64,000 bases of DNA from Cubamyces lactineus (Eukaryota; Basidiomycota; Agaricomycetes; Polyporales; Polyporaceae), in assembly GCA_022376465.1 (NCBI GenBank), contig JACDTU010000011.1:744001-808000 (forward strand). Direction: 5' to 3'. Position 1 is the stretch's first letter, and each line of letters opens with the position of its first letter. The notes under the pieces are model-generated. The model was given only the letters and a program-made list of their open reading frames with translations. It searched no databases and was not told the origin of the DNA. The position numbers were made by a program, and so were the translations under genes. Below, piece by piece: positions 23,275 to 34,667 of this stretch.

Positions 23275-25830
23275 TCATATCGATGCCTTCCCTCTCGGCT
23301 CGAACGGGAGCAGGAGCGCGATGAACCCGGACACGATGAACAGCGCGCCCGACACCCAGATGGGCACCGACGTCGACAGATCCGCGTACAGCGCGATGAT
23401 TGGAGCCTGCCAGAAGGGTGCGCGGTCAGCGAGTGATTTAGGTGCCAGTGTTGTTCTTCGGGGCGTCGGGGGGACGCTATAGGAGGGGGAGGGGGGAGGA
23501 GAGGACTGACCATGATGCCGAAGACGCGGTTCGCCGACGCGACGATCGCGTTCCCCGTCCCGCGGTCCTTGGTCGGGAAGAGCTCGGGCGAGACGGCGTA
23601 GAGCACGCCGTACATGACGTTGCTCGTGAACGTGAAGCCGCAGTTCCAGCCGAGCAGCGCGTCCGACGTGCGCGCCGTCGTGCTCGCGAACAGGAACACT
23701 CCCGTGATGACTGTGCATCAGGGCGGGGAGTTAGAAACGATGGTTTGGGGTGTCATGAGGAGGAGAGGGAGGGGGACGTACTGGTGGAGATCGCAAGCGT
23801 GCCTTTACGCCCGAGATAGGGCATCTCGACCATCCAGCCCGCGAGGAGAGCTCCGGGGACGCCGATGACGCTCAGGATTACTTGCTGTGATCGGTATATG
23901 CTAGTCAGTACAAAGTGCGAACGCATGACAATAGGGAGGAGACAAACGTTACGGTAGGTGATGTAGACGGAGCCGTCGCCGAAATCTGCTCCTCGAGTGG
24001 CGAGGCTGGATCGAGGAGTCACCGTGAGGAAAGGAGAGGGAAGTGTGGTTGACAGAGTAGCTTACAAGTAGGTCACGAAGCCGTTGTACCTGCAAGAAAG
24101 TCGGTTCAGTAATGGTTCTGAGTAACGCCAGGCGGTACTCACAGAGGAAAAGCGAGCCCGATGAACGCTATGCAACGCCATAGTCAATTCATTGTTGCTG
24201 CGAATGATACGGAGAAAAACACCGTACCCCATACGATGATGAGCAGCGTCGTCGAGTATGCCAGCTTTTTCGTAGCGAAGAGGCCCTTTACGTGGCTCCC
24301 CGAGAAGACCCTCACCTTCCTCACGACCGCCGCCCACGCGCTCGTATCCATCGCCCTCGTCTCCTCTTCTCCCTCCTCACTCCCCGCCCCATCCACGCCC
24401 ATCACCCCACCCCCAAACCTCCTCTCCACATCCCGCAGCATCTCCACCGTCAGCCCCGACCGCACGCCATTATAGCTTGCGACGCGGTGGACGACCGCGA
24501 CGGCGTCCGCGTCGCGCCCGCGGCCCATGAGGTACTTGGGCGACTCGTACATGTCGAAGACGAAGAAGCGGAGCGCGGAGAGGAGCAGCATGAGCCCGCC
24601 CATGGCGTATAGGAAGTACCGCCAGCCTTGGTTGGAGGTCCGGGGGCAGGAGGAGGCGGACGGGCAGGAGAAGTCGGCGATGAGCGGCCAGGCAACCTTG
24701 AGGTTGCGAGCGTACCGCGTTAGTAGGGTAATACGACGGTCGTGCGCAGGGCATGGACGAGTTGGAGGCGACGTACTAGGCTACCGACGAGCTGACCGAA
24801 CGCCCACCAGATGGAGAGGATGGTCAAGAGGTACTGATGTGAGGCCGGGATGAACTCTAGAAAAGGTAGTTTCACATGTGAGTTCGACTGTTTTTCGACT
24901 GCACGGGCGCACGACAGCGCACCCAAGAAGACCGCAGAGTCCACGGGCAAGTTCCCGCCCACACCGACGCTCCACACCGCCGCCAACGAGCAGAGCGCGA
25001 CCGCGTTCGGCGACCCGCCCGCTGCGACGGCGAATATGCCCGTGATGAAGAGGGTGATGTTGAAGCACCACCTGTGTGGGGACAATACACGAGTGAATCA
25101 GAACAAGCCTCCAGTGATAGTGAAATCGTGGATGAGACTGACTTGCGGCCCCAGACATCAGACGCGACGCCCCAGAACGCGGCGCCGACGAGAAGACCGA
25201 TGTTTTGGCCGAGCTTGAGGAACGGCCCTTGGAAGTTGAACTCGTTGACGACGGGGTCGAGGATGAGCCCGGTCACGATCTACTCGCATATTTCCGCAAT
25301 ACGCATATTGATTCGTGACTCGTGAGCAGAGTCGGGAGGTAGGTAGCATATGCGTCTATATGTACTCACAGGCCACAAGTTATCTCTGGCAGACCGTTGT
25401 GAGCACGGCCGACCGCATGCGCAGACATGGGAAAATTAATGATACTCACGAGAACCACCCGAACCCGGCGACGATGAACAGATACCACTGCCACAGACGT
25501 CACGTCGTCAGTCAAAATCACTCACGTCTCGCGCCGCGGCACCGAGCCTGAACAGGGCCGGCCGCCACGATCGCGAGTCGTCCGAGCTCGAAAACGCACC
25601 TGATATCGCCCCATGCCGATCTCCTGGAACGCGTCGTTCAGAATCCGCGCCTTGGCCTGGTAGACCGGGTCCACGCCCGAGTCGTCCTCGAAGATGTCCT
25701 GTGTTTCGGCGTGGATTGCAGCATGTCCCGCCCCGCCGTGCTTTTCTACATCGTGCTTTTCGTCTACTAACTCGGGGTCGGCGGCGCGCGGGAGCTTTTC
25801 GGTGCTCTTTTGGAGGTCCGTCGCGGACAT
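23275..25830 (-). CDS. MFS transporter, copy B (intact)
   Basis: Intact tandem paralogue of the preceding MFS gene, same orientation and same intron plan. It begins with a hydrophilic N-terminus ending in QAKARILNDAFQEIGMGRYQ. Membrane segments follow: WYLF..GFGWFSDNLWP (the DNLW part encoded by a 16-nt microexon at 25370-25385), VTGLILDPVVNEFNFQGPFL, GLLVGAAFWGVASDVWGRKW, NITLFITGIFAVAAGGSP, GVGGNLPVDSAVFL and EFIPASHQYLLTILSIWWAF. One uninterrupted exon then encodes VAWPLIADFSC, GWRYFLYAMGGLMLLLSAL, a ~70-residue hydrophilic central loop and LFATKKLAYSTTLLIIVWG. The C-terminal half has ITYRN, GWMVEMPYLGRKGTLAIST, TSNVMYGVLYAVSPELFP and a final LLLPFEPRGKASI. The WGRK and GRKGT signatures fit sugar/SV2-like MFS carriers. 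Substrate unknown. Its central exon is the reference for recognising the shifts in copy A. Confidence 0.87.
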
Positions 25831-27431
25831 CGTAAAATCGTCAAATCAGGCGGGATAGTCGTTCAGCTGAGAGGCGGAAGATCTTGAGTCGGGATCCTGG
25901 CCAGCACGAGCAGTGTACAGTGTGGAGACCGACCGCTGTGGATGGAGGCTAGAGGCTCGACCTGATTCCCGGCAGCCTCGCCTTCAGACAATCGCAAGGC
26001 TGCAGCTGGTTAACGTTACCGCGTCGCGGCGATACGGGGAGATAACGGTGGGGCAACCTCAGACGTGACCAGATGCCAGGACGCGCGCAGGCCCCGGACG
26101 TGCCATGCACGCATAACTTTAAGGCAGCTTCGATGCCATAGCGAGCGCGCGGGTCGACGTCGGCAAGCGCGTCCTTTGCTGTCGAAGATGATATGACGAT
26201 AGGAAGCGGTGCTCTTGCGCAATTGATGCGCCTCGCTGGTCGCATTGCTCGCTCCACCCGTGCTCCTTCGCGCCGAGCAGTCGTACTGAGGCAAAACACG
26301 AAGACGTCGAGGACGTTTGCTCGAAGGCTATCCCTCCAAGACAGCCTACGCCTTTACCTGGGTGAGTAGTATCATGTCAGCATCGAGTACATGAAGCAAA
26401 GCAATCCTTTCACCTTGAACGTAGTGCCCACCACCAAGATGGGCTGTGGCGGTAAGTTGAGCAAGTAAATCAGCAATCTTGGATCACCTTCCATTCGGCA
26501 GCTTCCCATGGCCAAGTTCCCACTCGGCCCCTGATCGAACCCCACACGAACCGACTCCCATCAACGCAACAACGTCCTCGGTCAGATCTGTGCGGGGTGA
26601 CAGCATGCCCCACTGGTCTAGCGTTGATGAGACGGCAGTAAGTAATAAGTACACTCCCCAGTCTTCTGAAGTGAAGACCGGTTCCATTGACTCAAATTTG
26701 AGCAGTGATTGGCCAAAACGAAGAATGCGAGAGATGGTATATACAGCAAATAAGAAAGCAAGAAAAGAGTCTACAGCGTCCGGTCCGTCCGCGGCCGGGG
26801 CACACATACACACACATACGTATGGATGCTGTCCGCCGAACACAAACCCAGCCTTCGCATGAGACACACCAGGCGTCCGAAAGCGAGCGACTAAGTAGCG
26901 TATGCCGTATACAAGTCAGCGATATTCGAGTAAATACATACATACATACGTCCGCGCAGATACAGGAGGAAAAGGGGTGGGGTGGAGGTGGGGGTTACAA
27001 GCAAGGATACAACCAGTTGGCACGGCGTACCCTAGGTGTGTGCGATGTGCATGCACTCCGCGCGCGGCGCAGGTGTGCCTCTCTACGACGTCTTCTTTCT
27101 GTCTCTCTGTCTAACTTAAAGAATCTGGATGCGTGTCAGGAGGGGGGATAAATAGGTGTGTAGGTAGATGCAAAGCAGGAAATCCGATCGGGGAGACGGT
27201 GTAACGGGTGTATGGTGTGCACTGTGCACTGTGCAGAGATGCGGGGGATGCGAAGTTGCGAGTCGCGAGTTGATGATTGCAATTTGCGGCGTGATGGGGG
27301 TCGTGAGCGTGCGTGTCGTGATCGTCAATGATGCAGTGATAGCAGTTTGGAAATCGAGAGTGCTTCGAAGTGCGGATATGCGAGGGAGAGTCTGGGAGCT
27401 CGTCGACTTGAGGGCGACTACTCGCCGTCGA
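25831..27431. other. intergenic, with short CA/TACA repeats
   Basis: About 1.6 kb between the start of MFS copy B and the end of the conserved membrane-anchored gene. It contains a CACA/CATA-rich run near 26804-26825 and CATA repeats near 26937-26948. A possible tiny first exon (ATGGGCTGTGGCG at 26439-26451 followed by gtaagt) is discussed under findings. Otherwise I see no supported gene. Confidence 0.45.
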
Positions 27432-28832
27432 TCAGAGCCGGTTGATGGTGAGGATGGCCACACGGCCGTCTTGTTCGATTCCATGGTTCACACCTATCCC
27501 CAATGCACCCTTGGTCAGCACTCAGGTACTCACCCCGCACTCACATCGACAGCCACGGAGTGGGAGACTCACCTCGCGCGCCGCGCTCCAGCAGGCCCTC
27601 GCGCCACTCGACCTCGCCCTTCCACCACATGCCCTTCCAGTGCGTGATCCGCGTGACGCGCGACACGATGTAGTCGCGTCCGCGGTTGTACCCGTCGTCC
27701 ACGATCATGTGGTTGTTCCTCGAGTCCTGTCGCAATTGCATCCAGGTCAGCACCAGCACTACAAACGTTCCCGGGCATCCAAGGTTGAACTGACCATTTC
27801 CTCCGACGCACTGTACGAGAAGATGCATCACGTCATCAGCTCAACTACAACCAGGCGGAAAGCAAAGCACTGAGAGGCGAGAGGGATAGTACGCACCCGA
27901 GGAACCACGCCCCGCTATCAGCGTCCGTCCCGTTCTGCTTCCACGCGCGGAAGTGGTGCCCGCCGCGTACGCTCTCCCAGCACGTCCCCGCGATGGGGAA
28001 GTAGTGCTGGCGCCCGAGGAACTGCTCCGGCTTGCGCCCGAGACCGTCCCCGAGGTCCGCCTCGTGGATGTGCCCGTAGTGCAGCCCGAGGCACTCTTCT
28101 GAGAACCCGATCGACCTGCGCGTGTAGGGAGTGGGGTGAGTGCGCGAATTCTACGTGGTAATTCTACTTCGCGAAGGTGGGGGAAGAGGAGAGCAGAGGG
28201 GGGCGGGGCGGGGGGACGAGACTTACTTGACATAGGTGTGCAGCCCGGACTCGGTGAGAATGAACGGGTCGGACAGGGCGGAGATGATGATGTTGAGCGG
28301 CTCGCCGACCTCGTCCGTGACGTACTGCGCGCGCGCACATCGTCAACGTCAACGTTAATGATCGCGTCAGTTCGCAGCGCAACGCCGCGCGGACTCGATG
28401 AACACTGGACGGTACACTCACATCTATGAGGCGGCCCCCGTTCAGCCTTGGGTCCCTCCAGCCTCGCGTATCCTCCACAGGCGGCAGCTCCCCATTCTCA
28501 TACTCGCGATCCTCACCGGTACCCTTGCCCGGCTTCTTCTTCCCCTTCTTGCGCCCCAAGTCTGCGCTCGAATCTCCATGGTCTTCGCTTAGATAACGCG
28601 CCCCCGGGGCGCCGAGCACCTCTTGCCCGCCGAGCCCCTCGAGCGGCGAGATCGCGAGGACACGCGGGCCCGCGGCGGAGATCGCGCGGGCGGCGACGAG
28701 CGCAGGGAGCTGGAGCTGGAGCAGGAACCCGAACGCGAGCGCGAGCCTGAGCCAGGCCGTCCACGCGGAGTGGACACGAGCATGGCCTTCGCGGCCGGTC
28801 GCAGTGGGCATCCAGGCGGCCGGGTACGCCAT
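27432..28832 (-). CDS. conserved fungal membrane-anchored or secreted protein, function unknown
   Basis: Protein of roughly 320 residues in several exons. The N-terminus carries a hydrophobic segment (WLRLALAFGFLLQLQLPALV, about residues 27-46) that could be a signal anchor or signal peptide. A Gly/Lys-rich linker (LGRKKGKKKPGKG) follows, then the conserved body: WRDPRLNGGRLIDV, TYVTDEVGEPLNIIISALSD, SIGFSEECLGLHYGHIHEAD, LGDGLGRKPEQFLGRQHYFP, GTCWESVRGGHHFRAWKQNG, DSRNNHMIVDDGYNRGRD, HWKGMWWKGEVEW and the end VNHGIEQDGRVAILTINRL. The last exon is 27432-27493. I recall highly similar unnamed proteins in many Agaricomycetes and know of no assigned function. Conserved His, Asp, Glu and Trp residues (HIHEAD, HFRAW, HWKGMWW) suggest a folded, perhaps metal-binding or enzymatic, domain outside the cytosol; that is inference. 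Confidence 0.78.
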
Positions 28833-29921
28833 ATAGCTCGGGCGGAGTACGTTATTGGACTTGGTATCTAGGTCACGGTACCTGGTCTTCGAGCCTTGAC
28901 AAGCTCAAGGGATTCTGGCCTCGGCCGCGGTATGTACGTCCTAGATCCTCGAAGGCTGATTCGCGATCAGAGTGTGCGAGGCCGTGGCGGGAGGTCACGC
29001 AGGCTCAACAGGCTCAGGCTCGGGCTCAGGCTGGGCCAGCTGCCAGTTTGGAGGAAGACGACGGTCCGTTGGCGGCCGTTCGTGGTGCGGTATTCAGTAT
29101 ATCGAGTATACTACGTGCTGGATAGAACCCGAGGTGGGGCTAGCTTCGGATCCGGGTGGTGGTGGTGGTGGTGGTGGTAGTGGTAGAGACGACGGAGAGC
29201 GCGCGAGGATACGGCAGGCGGGAGACGGCAGGTGCTAGATATAGGCCTGGAGAGAAGAGCGATGGGTAGGAAGGGAAGAGACGGCGCAGCAGGAGGAGCG
29301 CGAGTGCGGGAGTGGAGGCTCTCATCGCCTCTGCCTCTGCGCCTCTGCACGCCTTTCGAGGCCTGCTGCCGCTTCAAACTTGACGCTCGCTATCTCCGCC
29401 ACATCCCCTAATAAGGAAGGCCCAGTCGTTGCGCCTCTCCCCTCTCCTCTCCACCGCACACCGTCCGCTCGCCCACGCTATACCCCCTGCGATAACAGGC
29501 ATACGTGGCAAGCGAAAGAAGAGAAATAGACCAGGAAGAATATAGTGTCGCTGGTAAGTCGCGAGTCGCGGCGGGCGCCCTTGTGCGGGCGCTCAGTACC
29601 CCATACCCAACGTCGCGAGCTCATTGGCATGAGTGTGAGAGAACACATGCATTGTAACGACCGGAAAACAGAGACTTGCGTAATAAATTACCTATTGTCA
29701 ACTCGCGCACCGCACAGAACCGGACAACAAGACGGCATGCATGACGACAGAACACGGCGCGACGTCCTCCGTCCTCACACCTCCCACATCGCCGTTCTCC
29801 GTGCATATACAGCGACCACACCCCGCTGAAAGCGCAGGGCCAGCCTGAGCCCCAATGCTGAGCGTTCCCCGCGCTCGCCGTACCCCATCAAGATCACACA
29901 ATGCGTACTGCGTAGTGCGCC
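28833..29921. other. intergenic with a GGT triplet repeat
   Basis: About 1.1 kb between the start of the conserved membrane-anchored gene and the end of AVL9, both on the minus strand. It holds a GGT microsatellite (separate entry). No gene or RNA recognised. Confidence 0.5.
29155..29178 (+). repeat. (GGT)8 microsatellite
   Basis: Eight perfect GGT triplets followed by a degenerate AGTGGT. It lies in non-coding sequence about 320 bp upstream of the 28832 start codon. Confidence 0.9.
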
Positions 29922-32900
29922 TCACATCGCCATACCCATGACAGACTGTGCGTCTTCCGACCCCCGCGTCTTCACCGACAGCGCGTCGTCCGCCACCGGG
30001 CGCGCCACCGCATCTGGCACATACGCCTCGTCCAAGTTCCTCGGCGCGAACTCCTCTGGGGCCTCGACGTGCACGTACTCCGGCGTTCCCGCTCCCGTCG
30101 CTCCCGTAGCTCCAGCGGGAACCGAAGAAACTGAAGGAATCGAGGGGACTGGCGGAACTGGCGGCACATCCTTGGGCACCTGCGGAACCGGCGGAACCTC
30201 CTTGTCGGTATGCGACACCGGCAGCGGGGGCACGTCCTTCTCAGCGGCAGGCGGGGGCACGGGCGACGATCCACGCGAGGACACGCTGGGCCGGCGGATG
30301 GAGGGCGTCGAGAGGCGGGACGCACGTTGCGAGAAGAACGAGCCGATGCCTGCGCCCCACGAGCTGATCGCGGCCGCTGCGGCAGGTTTGGGCGGTTCTG
30401 GCTGCTGGAGCGCCTGTGCCCCAACGATGCTCAGCGGGCGGAGGCCGCGCGTCGATGTGGGCGTCGTCGGGGCGTCGTTCTGGGTGGGGCTACCCTTCTT
30501 GTTGAGATCGAGCGAATTCTTGCGCGAGGCGGAAGCGGTGCCGTCGCTCGAGCGCGAGTTCACCTTGGTGATGTCGGACGCGGCGTCGCTTCCGGTGGAG
30601 GTCGCGCTGGGGTTGCGCTGCATCCACCGTTCGCGCACCCCGGCGACGGCGTTGAAGAAGTTCGTGGAGCCCGCGGCGAGTGTGCGCGAGATTGCCTCAC
30701 GCGTGGGAGCGAGCTGCTGCTCTAGTTTGAGGTCCTGGATACCTTCCGAGAGTCGCAGCCCAATATCTGCCACGACGGAAGGCTTCTCACTGCACGGATG
30801 TCTAAAGATATAGCATGAGTCTCAGTAGCGTCTTCATAAGCATGGCATATACCACGTACCGCGCCTCAACAAGATCAAACAGAAGTGGATCCGTGACGCG
30901 CTCCCACACCTCGTACGCATGCGACTTCTTGAACTCCTGTATCCAAAGCGGGTTGAAGTCCTGCACCGAGTTAGGATCGCCCGAGCCATCCTGGATGACC
31001 ACCCCGTTGTTCGTGCCCTTGGCCAGGAAGGCAGAGTACTTGACTGACGACAGCGCGGCCATGATGTACTCCTCGAACTGTTTCTACTGTTAACGAAAAT
31101 GAACCCGCATACGTGACTGTGATAACCCACCTTCTGCCGGAGGTAATCGTCACTGCCCTTGAAGCTGGCCAGGCAGTTAGCATCTCAGATCGGGTTAGAA
31201 ACATGGTCCCACTCACTGCATGCCCACCGACATATCCGGGTCCTCGTGCCACGTATCGTTCACATCCTTCACGATGTCGTCCATCCACTTGCGGTCGGCA
31301 GGTGTCAGACCAACGAACCGCTCCAGCCTCGGGTCACGGAATTCGATAGTCCCTGTCTCGATCTGCCGTTCCACCAACACGTGAGTCGTGCTGTGAGCCA
31401 GGAAAATGCGCGCAACTTACGTTCACAAGTAGATCGATTTCCTTCTGCTGGGTCACGATGGAATTCGTGCTCCCGCATAGCCAGCATCCGGTGTCCTTGA
31501 GCATATCGAGCTGCTGGAGGGGCAAATATGGCTGGAAGAACGAGTCCTATCGCAGATGTGAACATCCCTCGCAACTGGCACTGGAGACCTGCACACCTTT
31601 CCAAAGAGATCGAGAGGAAGGCCCATGTAGGCCATCATGCTCTTAGGATCTGAGGTCTTAAGAGAGGTCGGTCGTGATAGCGTCTGGGCGCGGCTCGCGA
31701 GCGGTGGTGAGCCACAGTCGTCGAGGTTCTGAAGGAGGCCTGGATGTTGTGCATCAGCATATATCCGGCGCGAATACCAAAATCCACGTACCAGGAATGA
31801 GTGTGACTAGAGAGTACTGGTAAGTACACAGCCGTTCTACTGGGTGGCCGAAGAACATTATCTGGGGCGTTTTGAGTATCGAGCTTTCCGAAGAAAAAGG
31901 TGGTAGATATACCTTCTTCTGTAACATCAGAGCCTTGACCAATACCAGCGTCCGTTGACGGAAGTTGTGCACCAGGTCCCTCAAGCTGGTACCTGTGGCA
32001 ATAGCTCAGCAACTTTGCGAAGGTGCAAACAGCGCGTACATACCCATGTACAGGCCGCTCTCGGTCAATTGGCCGCGAAGCGAATGCTCCAGTGACGAGT
32101 AGAAGTCATCCAAGATGCTCATATCACTGAAGTCTCGCTGTGCGAAGAGGGCGCGCGTGATAACCCCCAATCGGTCGCTTCCACGGATTGTGAGCAATCT
32201 ATCTTGGAGAAGATGACGCATCATCTAGCATACCGAATAGGCCCAAAGACGGGCTTTGACGCAAGGACAACCACGGCCTTCTGCACAGTAGACCGTGTCA
32301 CGTCCGCGTCCTTGACCAGCAGGTCGGCACTGCTTATTTGTCGATTGCATCTATACACAAGTTAGCGTGGTGAAGTTCATGACGACGGCTCTTCTCACGA
32401 TATGCCAAAAATAGTGCTCGGGTTCGGCGAAGTAGGGACGAGGTGGAAGTATGAATAATCCTCGGTCGTCTAGGGTACAAGAATGGGTGAAAGAACATTC
32501 ATTGTCAATGCCGCGACTCACAAGATGTGCACCATCAGGAAGCGCGAGGAAGGGCAATATCTTAGCAATCTCCTCATCTTCGAATATGTTACCTCGCGCG
32601 AACTCAATCTTGGGGCCAACCTGCGCCCAAAGGTATGAAGAAGAGTGTATATGCAGTGATAGCGAGTGTAACACACCAAGTGGTTGAAATCCACGAGAGC
32701 AATGCCAAGAACGAGCGCGCCTTTGGGTGGCTGAACGAGAAGGGATTCTGGCCTCGCCTTCTTCGAATATGACGTAGAAGCAGAGCCAGCGGAAAGAATG
32801 CTATCAGTGTCGCTCTTCAGGTGTATACCCGCAGAGGACGGTCGTGAAGAAAGGGTGGCAGAAGGAGGATGTGAAGGCGGCAACGGCGGCGGACTTGCGA

Positions 32901-33309
32901 CGACCTTCTCTACTTCGTGCATAGAAGGCGCGACACTCGAGACCGGTGACTCTCCTTCCTCGTATTTCCGCGCAAAGAAACTCCGGTCATCACCATCTCC
33001 GTCCAAATCGACGTCCGAGCTCGCATCCGTCGCTAAAGTATTGCGTTTCGACAGGCCCGCCATTGATAGACTCTGCCTGACGAGTGTAACCGGCGTAACA
33101 GCTGGCTCTTGCGTCTCAGGAACGCCTAGTGCAATCGAATCGCGTGGGGAGCGTGGCGGAGATGAGAGTGCAATAGACTTGGCGGAAGCAGTGTCGCCAT
33201 CGGAGAAGTGTGGCTCGGAGAGGTGGTCATCGTCATGGTCGGGGTCGATTAGGAAGCGGGTATTGAGCGGAGACGGTTCGGGAGAATGGTCGAAGGCAGA
33301 TTGAGACAT
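29922..33309 (-). CDS. AVL9: AVL9 homologue, late secretory pathway (DENN-type)
   Basis: Homologue of yeast Avl9, a conserved DENN-related protein needed for late exocytic transport from the Golgi. The first exon (from ATG 33309) encodes ~200 disordered, acidic Ser-rich residues ending in ALVLGIALVDFNHL; the next gives VGPKIEFARGNIFEDEEIAK, ILPFLALPDGAHL. Later exons give DYSYFHLVP, IFGISCNRQI, VQKAVVVLASKPVFGPI, LGVITRALFAQRDFSDMSIL, LRDLVHNFRQRTLVLVKALM, IMFFGHPVERLCTYQYSLVT and LIPG. Then come GLPLDLFGKDSFFQPYLPLQ, FRDPRLERFVGLTPADRKW, FEEYIMAALSSVKYSAFL and HAYEVWERVTDPLLFDLVEA. The last exon (29922 to about 30790) begins in a conserved helix (IGLRLSEGIQDLKLEQQL) and ends in a ~200-residue Pro/Ser/Val-rich tail. 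Total on the order of 800 residues. Internal exon borders were followed by motif continuity, not all to the base. Confidence 0.88.
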
Positions 33310-33967
33310 GGTGGGTCGTTAGATGAGTTCAAGGCACGGTGTTGCGAGTGAAGGTGCTGAGAATGCCGAGGTTGTCGTGAGAGCGGCTTCCGTCGTGGCA
33401 GGAGAGGCACGCGTAGAGTACGCGTAGCTTAGAGCAGAGGAAGGCAGATTATGTGCTGGAACGGAAGAAAGACGGATGAAGACGTTGTAGGGCGGGAGGA
33501 GATGTGGTGGCAGAGGCTGTAGCACACCAATCTGGCCAAAGTCGAAATGGCGTCCATAAGCGCCCAGCTCAGTTACTAAAGGCGCTCTCTTCACATCTCT
33601 CCCACGTGGACATCATCACATTCAGAGGGGTGCGCGACTCGGCCTGAGCCTCTCTGGACTCGACTGTGAACATCTCTACGACCATCGACATGTCATTTTC
33701 AAGAACAGCTATTAAGCGATAGTTTTTCTTCCCTGCAAGCCATAGCGCACGCTCCTATGAAGCCCTTGCGCCGCGCCACAATCTGTAACACGGTTCCGCA
33801 TAACAACCGGCCAGTACTAGTGAGTCTATGTATGATGCGCCCGGGGCCTCAGGTATCGTTGCCCTCTGTTCGCCCTATCTCCAATTCCATCGCTGGATCA
33901 CGCTCAGAATAGCATGTTTTGTGCACTTGAATTTGGGTCGATTATGGCGGCCCGCAGGGCATACTGT

Positions 33968-34148
33968 TGTCACAAATTTTAAATTGTACTCATAAGCGAC
34001 TATCCCTAGAGAGCGCCTAGAGAGTAGCTTACGACCGCCTTGCAAGGGCTTCTAAGTCACTCTTAAAGCTGAATTTCTCCTAACGAGCACCTTACAAGCA
34101 AAGAGTAAATTTATAAGCGGTTATATCCCAAAACGGAAATTTGTGACA
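33968..34148. repeat. MITE-like 181-bp element with 12-bp terminal inverted repeats
   Basis: TGTCACAAATTT at 33968-33979 is exactly mirrored by AAATTTGTGACA at 34137-34148. The interior is AT-rich compared with its surroundings and has a second, looser motif near both ends (ATAAGCGACTAT and ATAAGCGGTTAT, in direct orientation). There is no coding capacity. I cannot see a clear target-site duplication, so a non-autonomous DNA transposon remnant is only a possibility; the palindrome could also be regulatory. Confidence 0.4.
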
Positions 34149-34597
34149 GTGCTTCGGCGCCCAGTCCACCCAACGACATATGCAGCAGAGGTTGGCCGGT
34201 GCGTTGAACGCTCGTATGCGTCAACACCGTCTGATCATCGGTTTGACCTTTGTGCGCGGCCCGGAAGGCTGTTGGAACCTCGCAAAAGCATCGGCGAACG
34301 GATACACGTGTGACTGTGAGTACGCTAGTCTGCTGCCCGAACTGATTACTACTTTTGCTCGCCGTACTGACCATGGCGAGATCGCAGAGAAAGGGCAGGA
34401 GGCCGTGTGTACTATTACCTAGATCAGGTGTTCCCCCAGAATCCTGTTGCTGCTCCTTTCAGGCGCTACCGGCGGCCCGCAGGGAGTTTAGACTTCTAGC
34501 GTTCATGCGACGAGCGGCAATTTATCGTCGTTGACTGGTGGATCATCCACTATTTGGCCTGCATGCTGAGGCTCACATGGTCTTCTTCTCTACCCCA

Positions 34598-34603
34598 TAT
34601 AAG
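34598..34603 (+). promoter_or_regulatory. TATA box of first GH43 gene
   Basis: TATAAG within ccatataagatg lies 70 bp before the ATG at 34668. Position and sequence fit a fungal TATA box. Confidence 0.5.
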
Positions 34604-34667
34604 ATGCAGCACGCAGGTACTGCCCACCTACAGTACCGCGACACGGCAGGTGTTCTGGTGATTCACC

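Larger units (their letters stand above)
33310..34667. other. intergenic, divergent promoters plus a small inverted-repeat element
   Basis: About 1.36 kb between the divergent AVL9 and first GH43 genes. It contains the short TIR-bounded element at 33968-34148 (separate entry) and a TATA box for the GH43 gene. The 80-codon frame at 34180-34422 resembles nothing I know. Confidence 0.5.

Noticed and set aside
28164..28832. 222-codon ORF as a single-exon gene
   Set aside because: Conserved sequence leaves this frame after RLIDV and continues in downstream exons, so the 3' part of the ORF is intron read-through.
29938..30813. 291-codon plus-strand ORF
   Set aside because: Exact antisense of the low-complexity last exon of AVL9; repeated Thr/Gly/Ser codons explain the long open frame.
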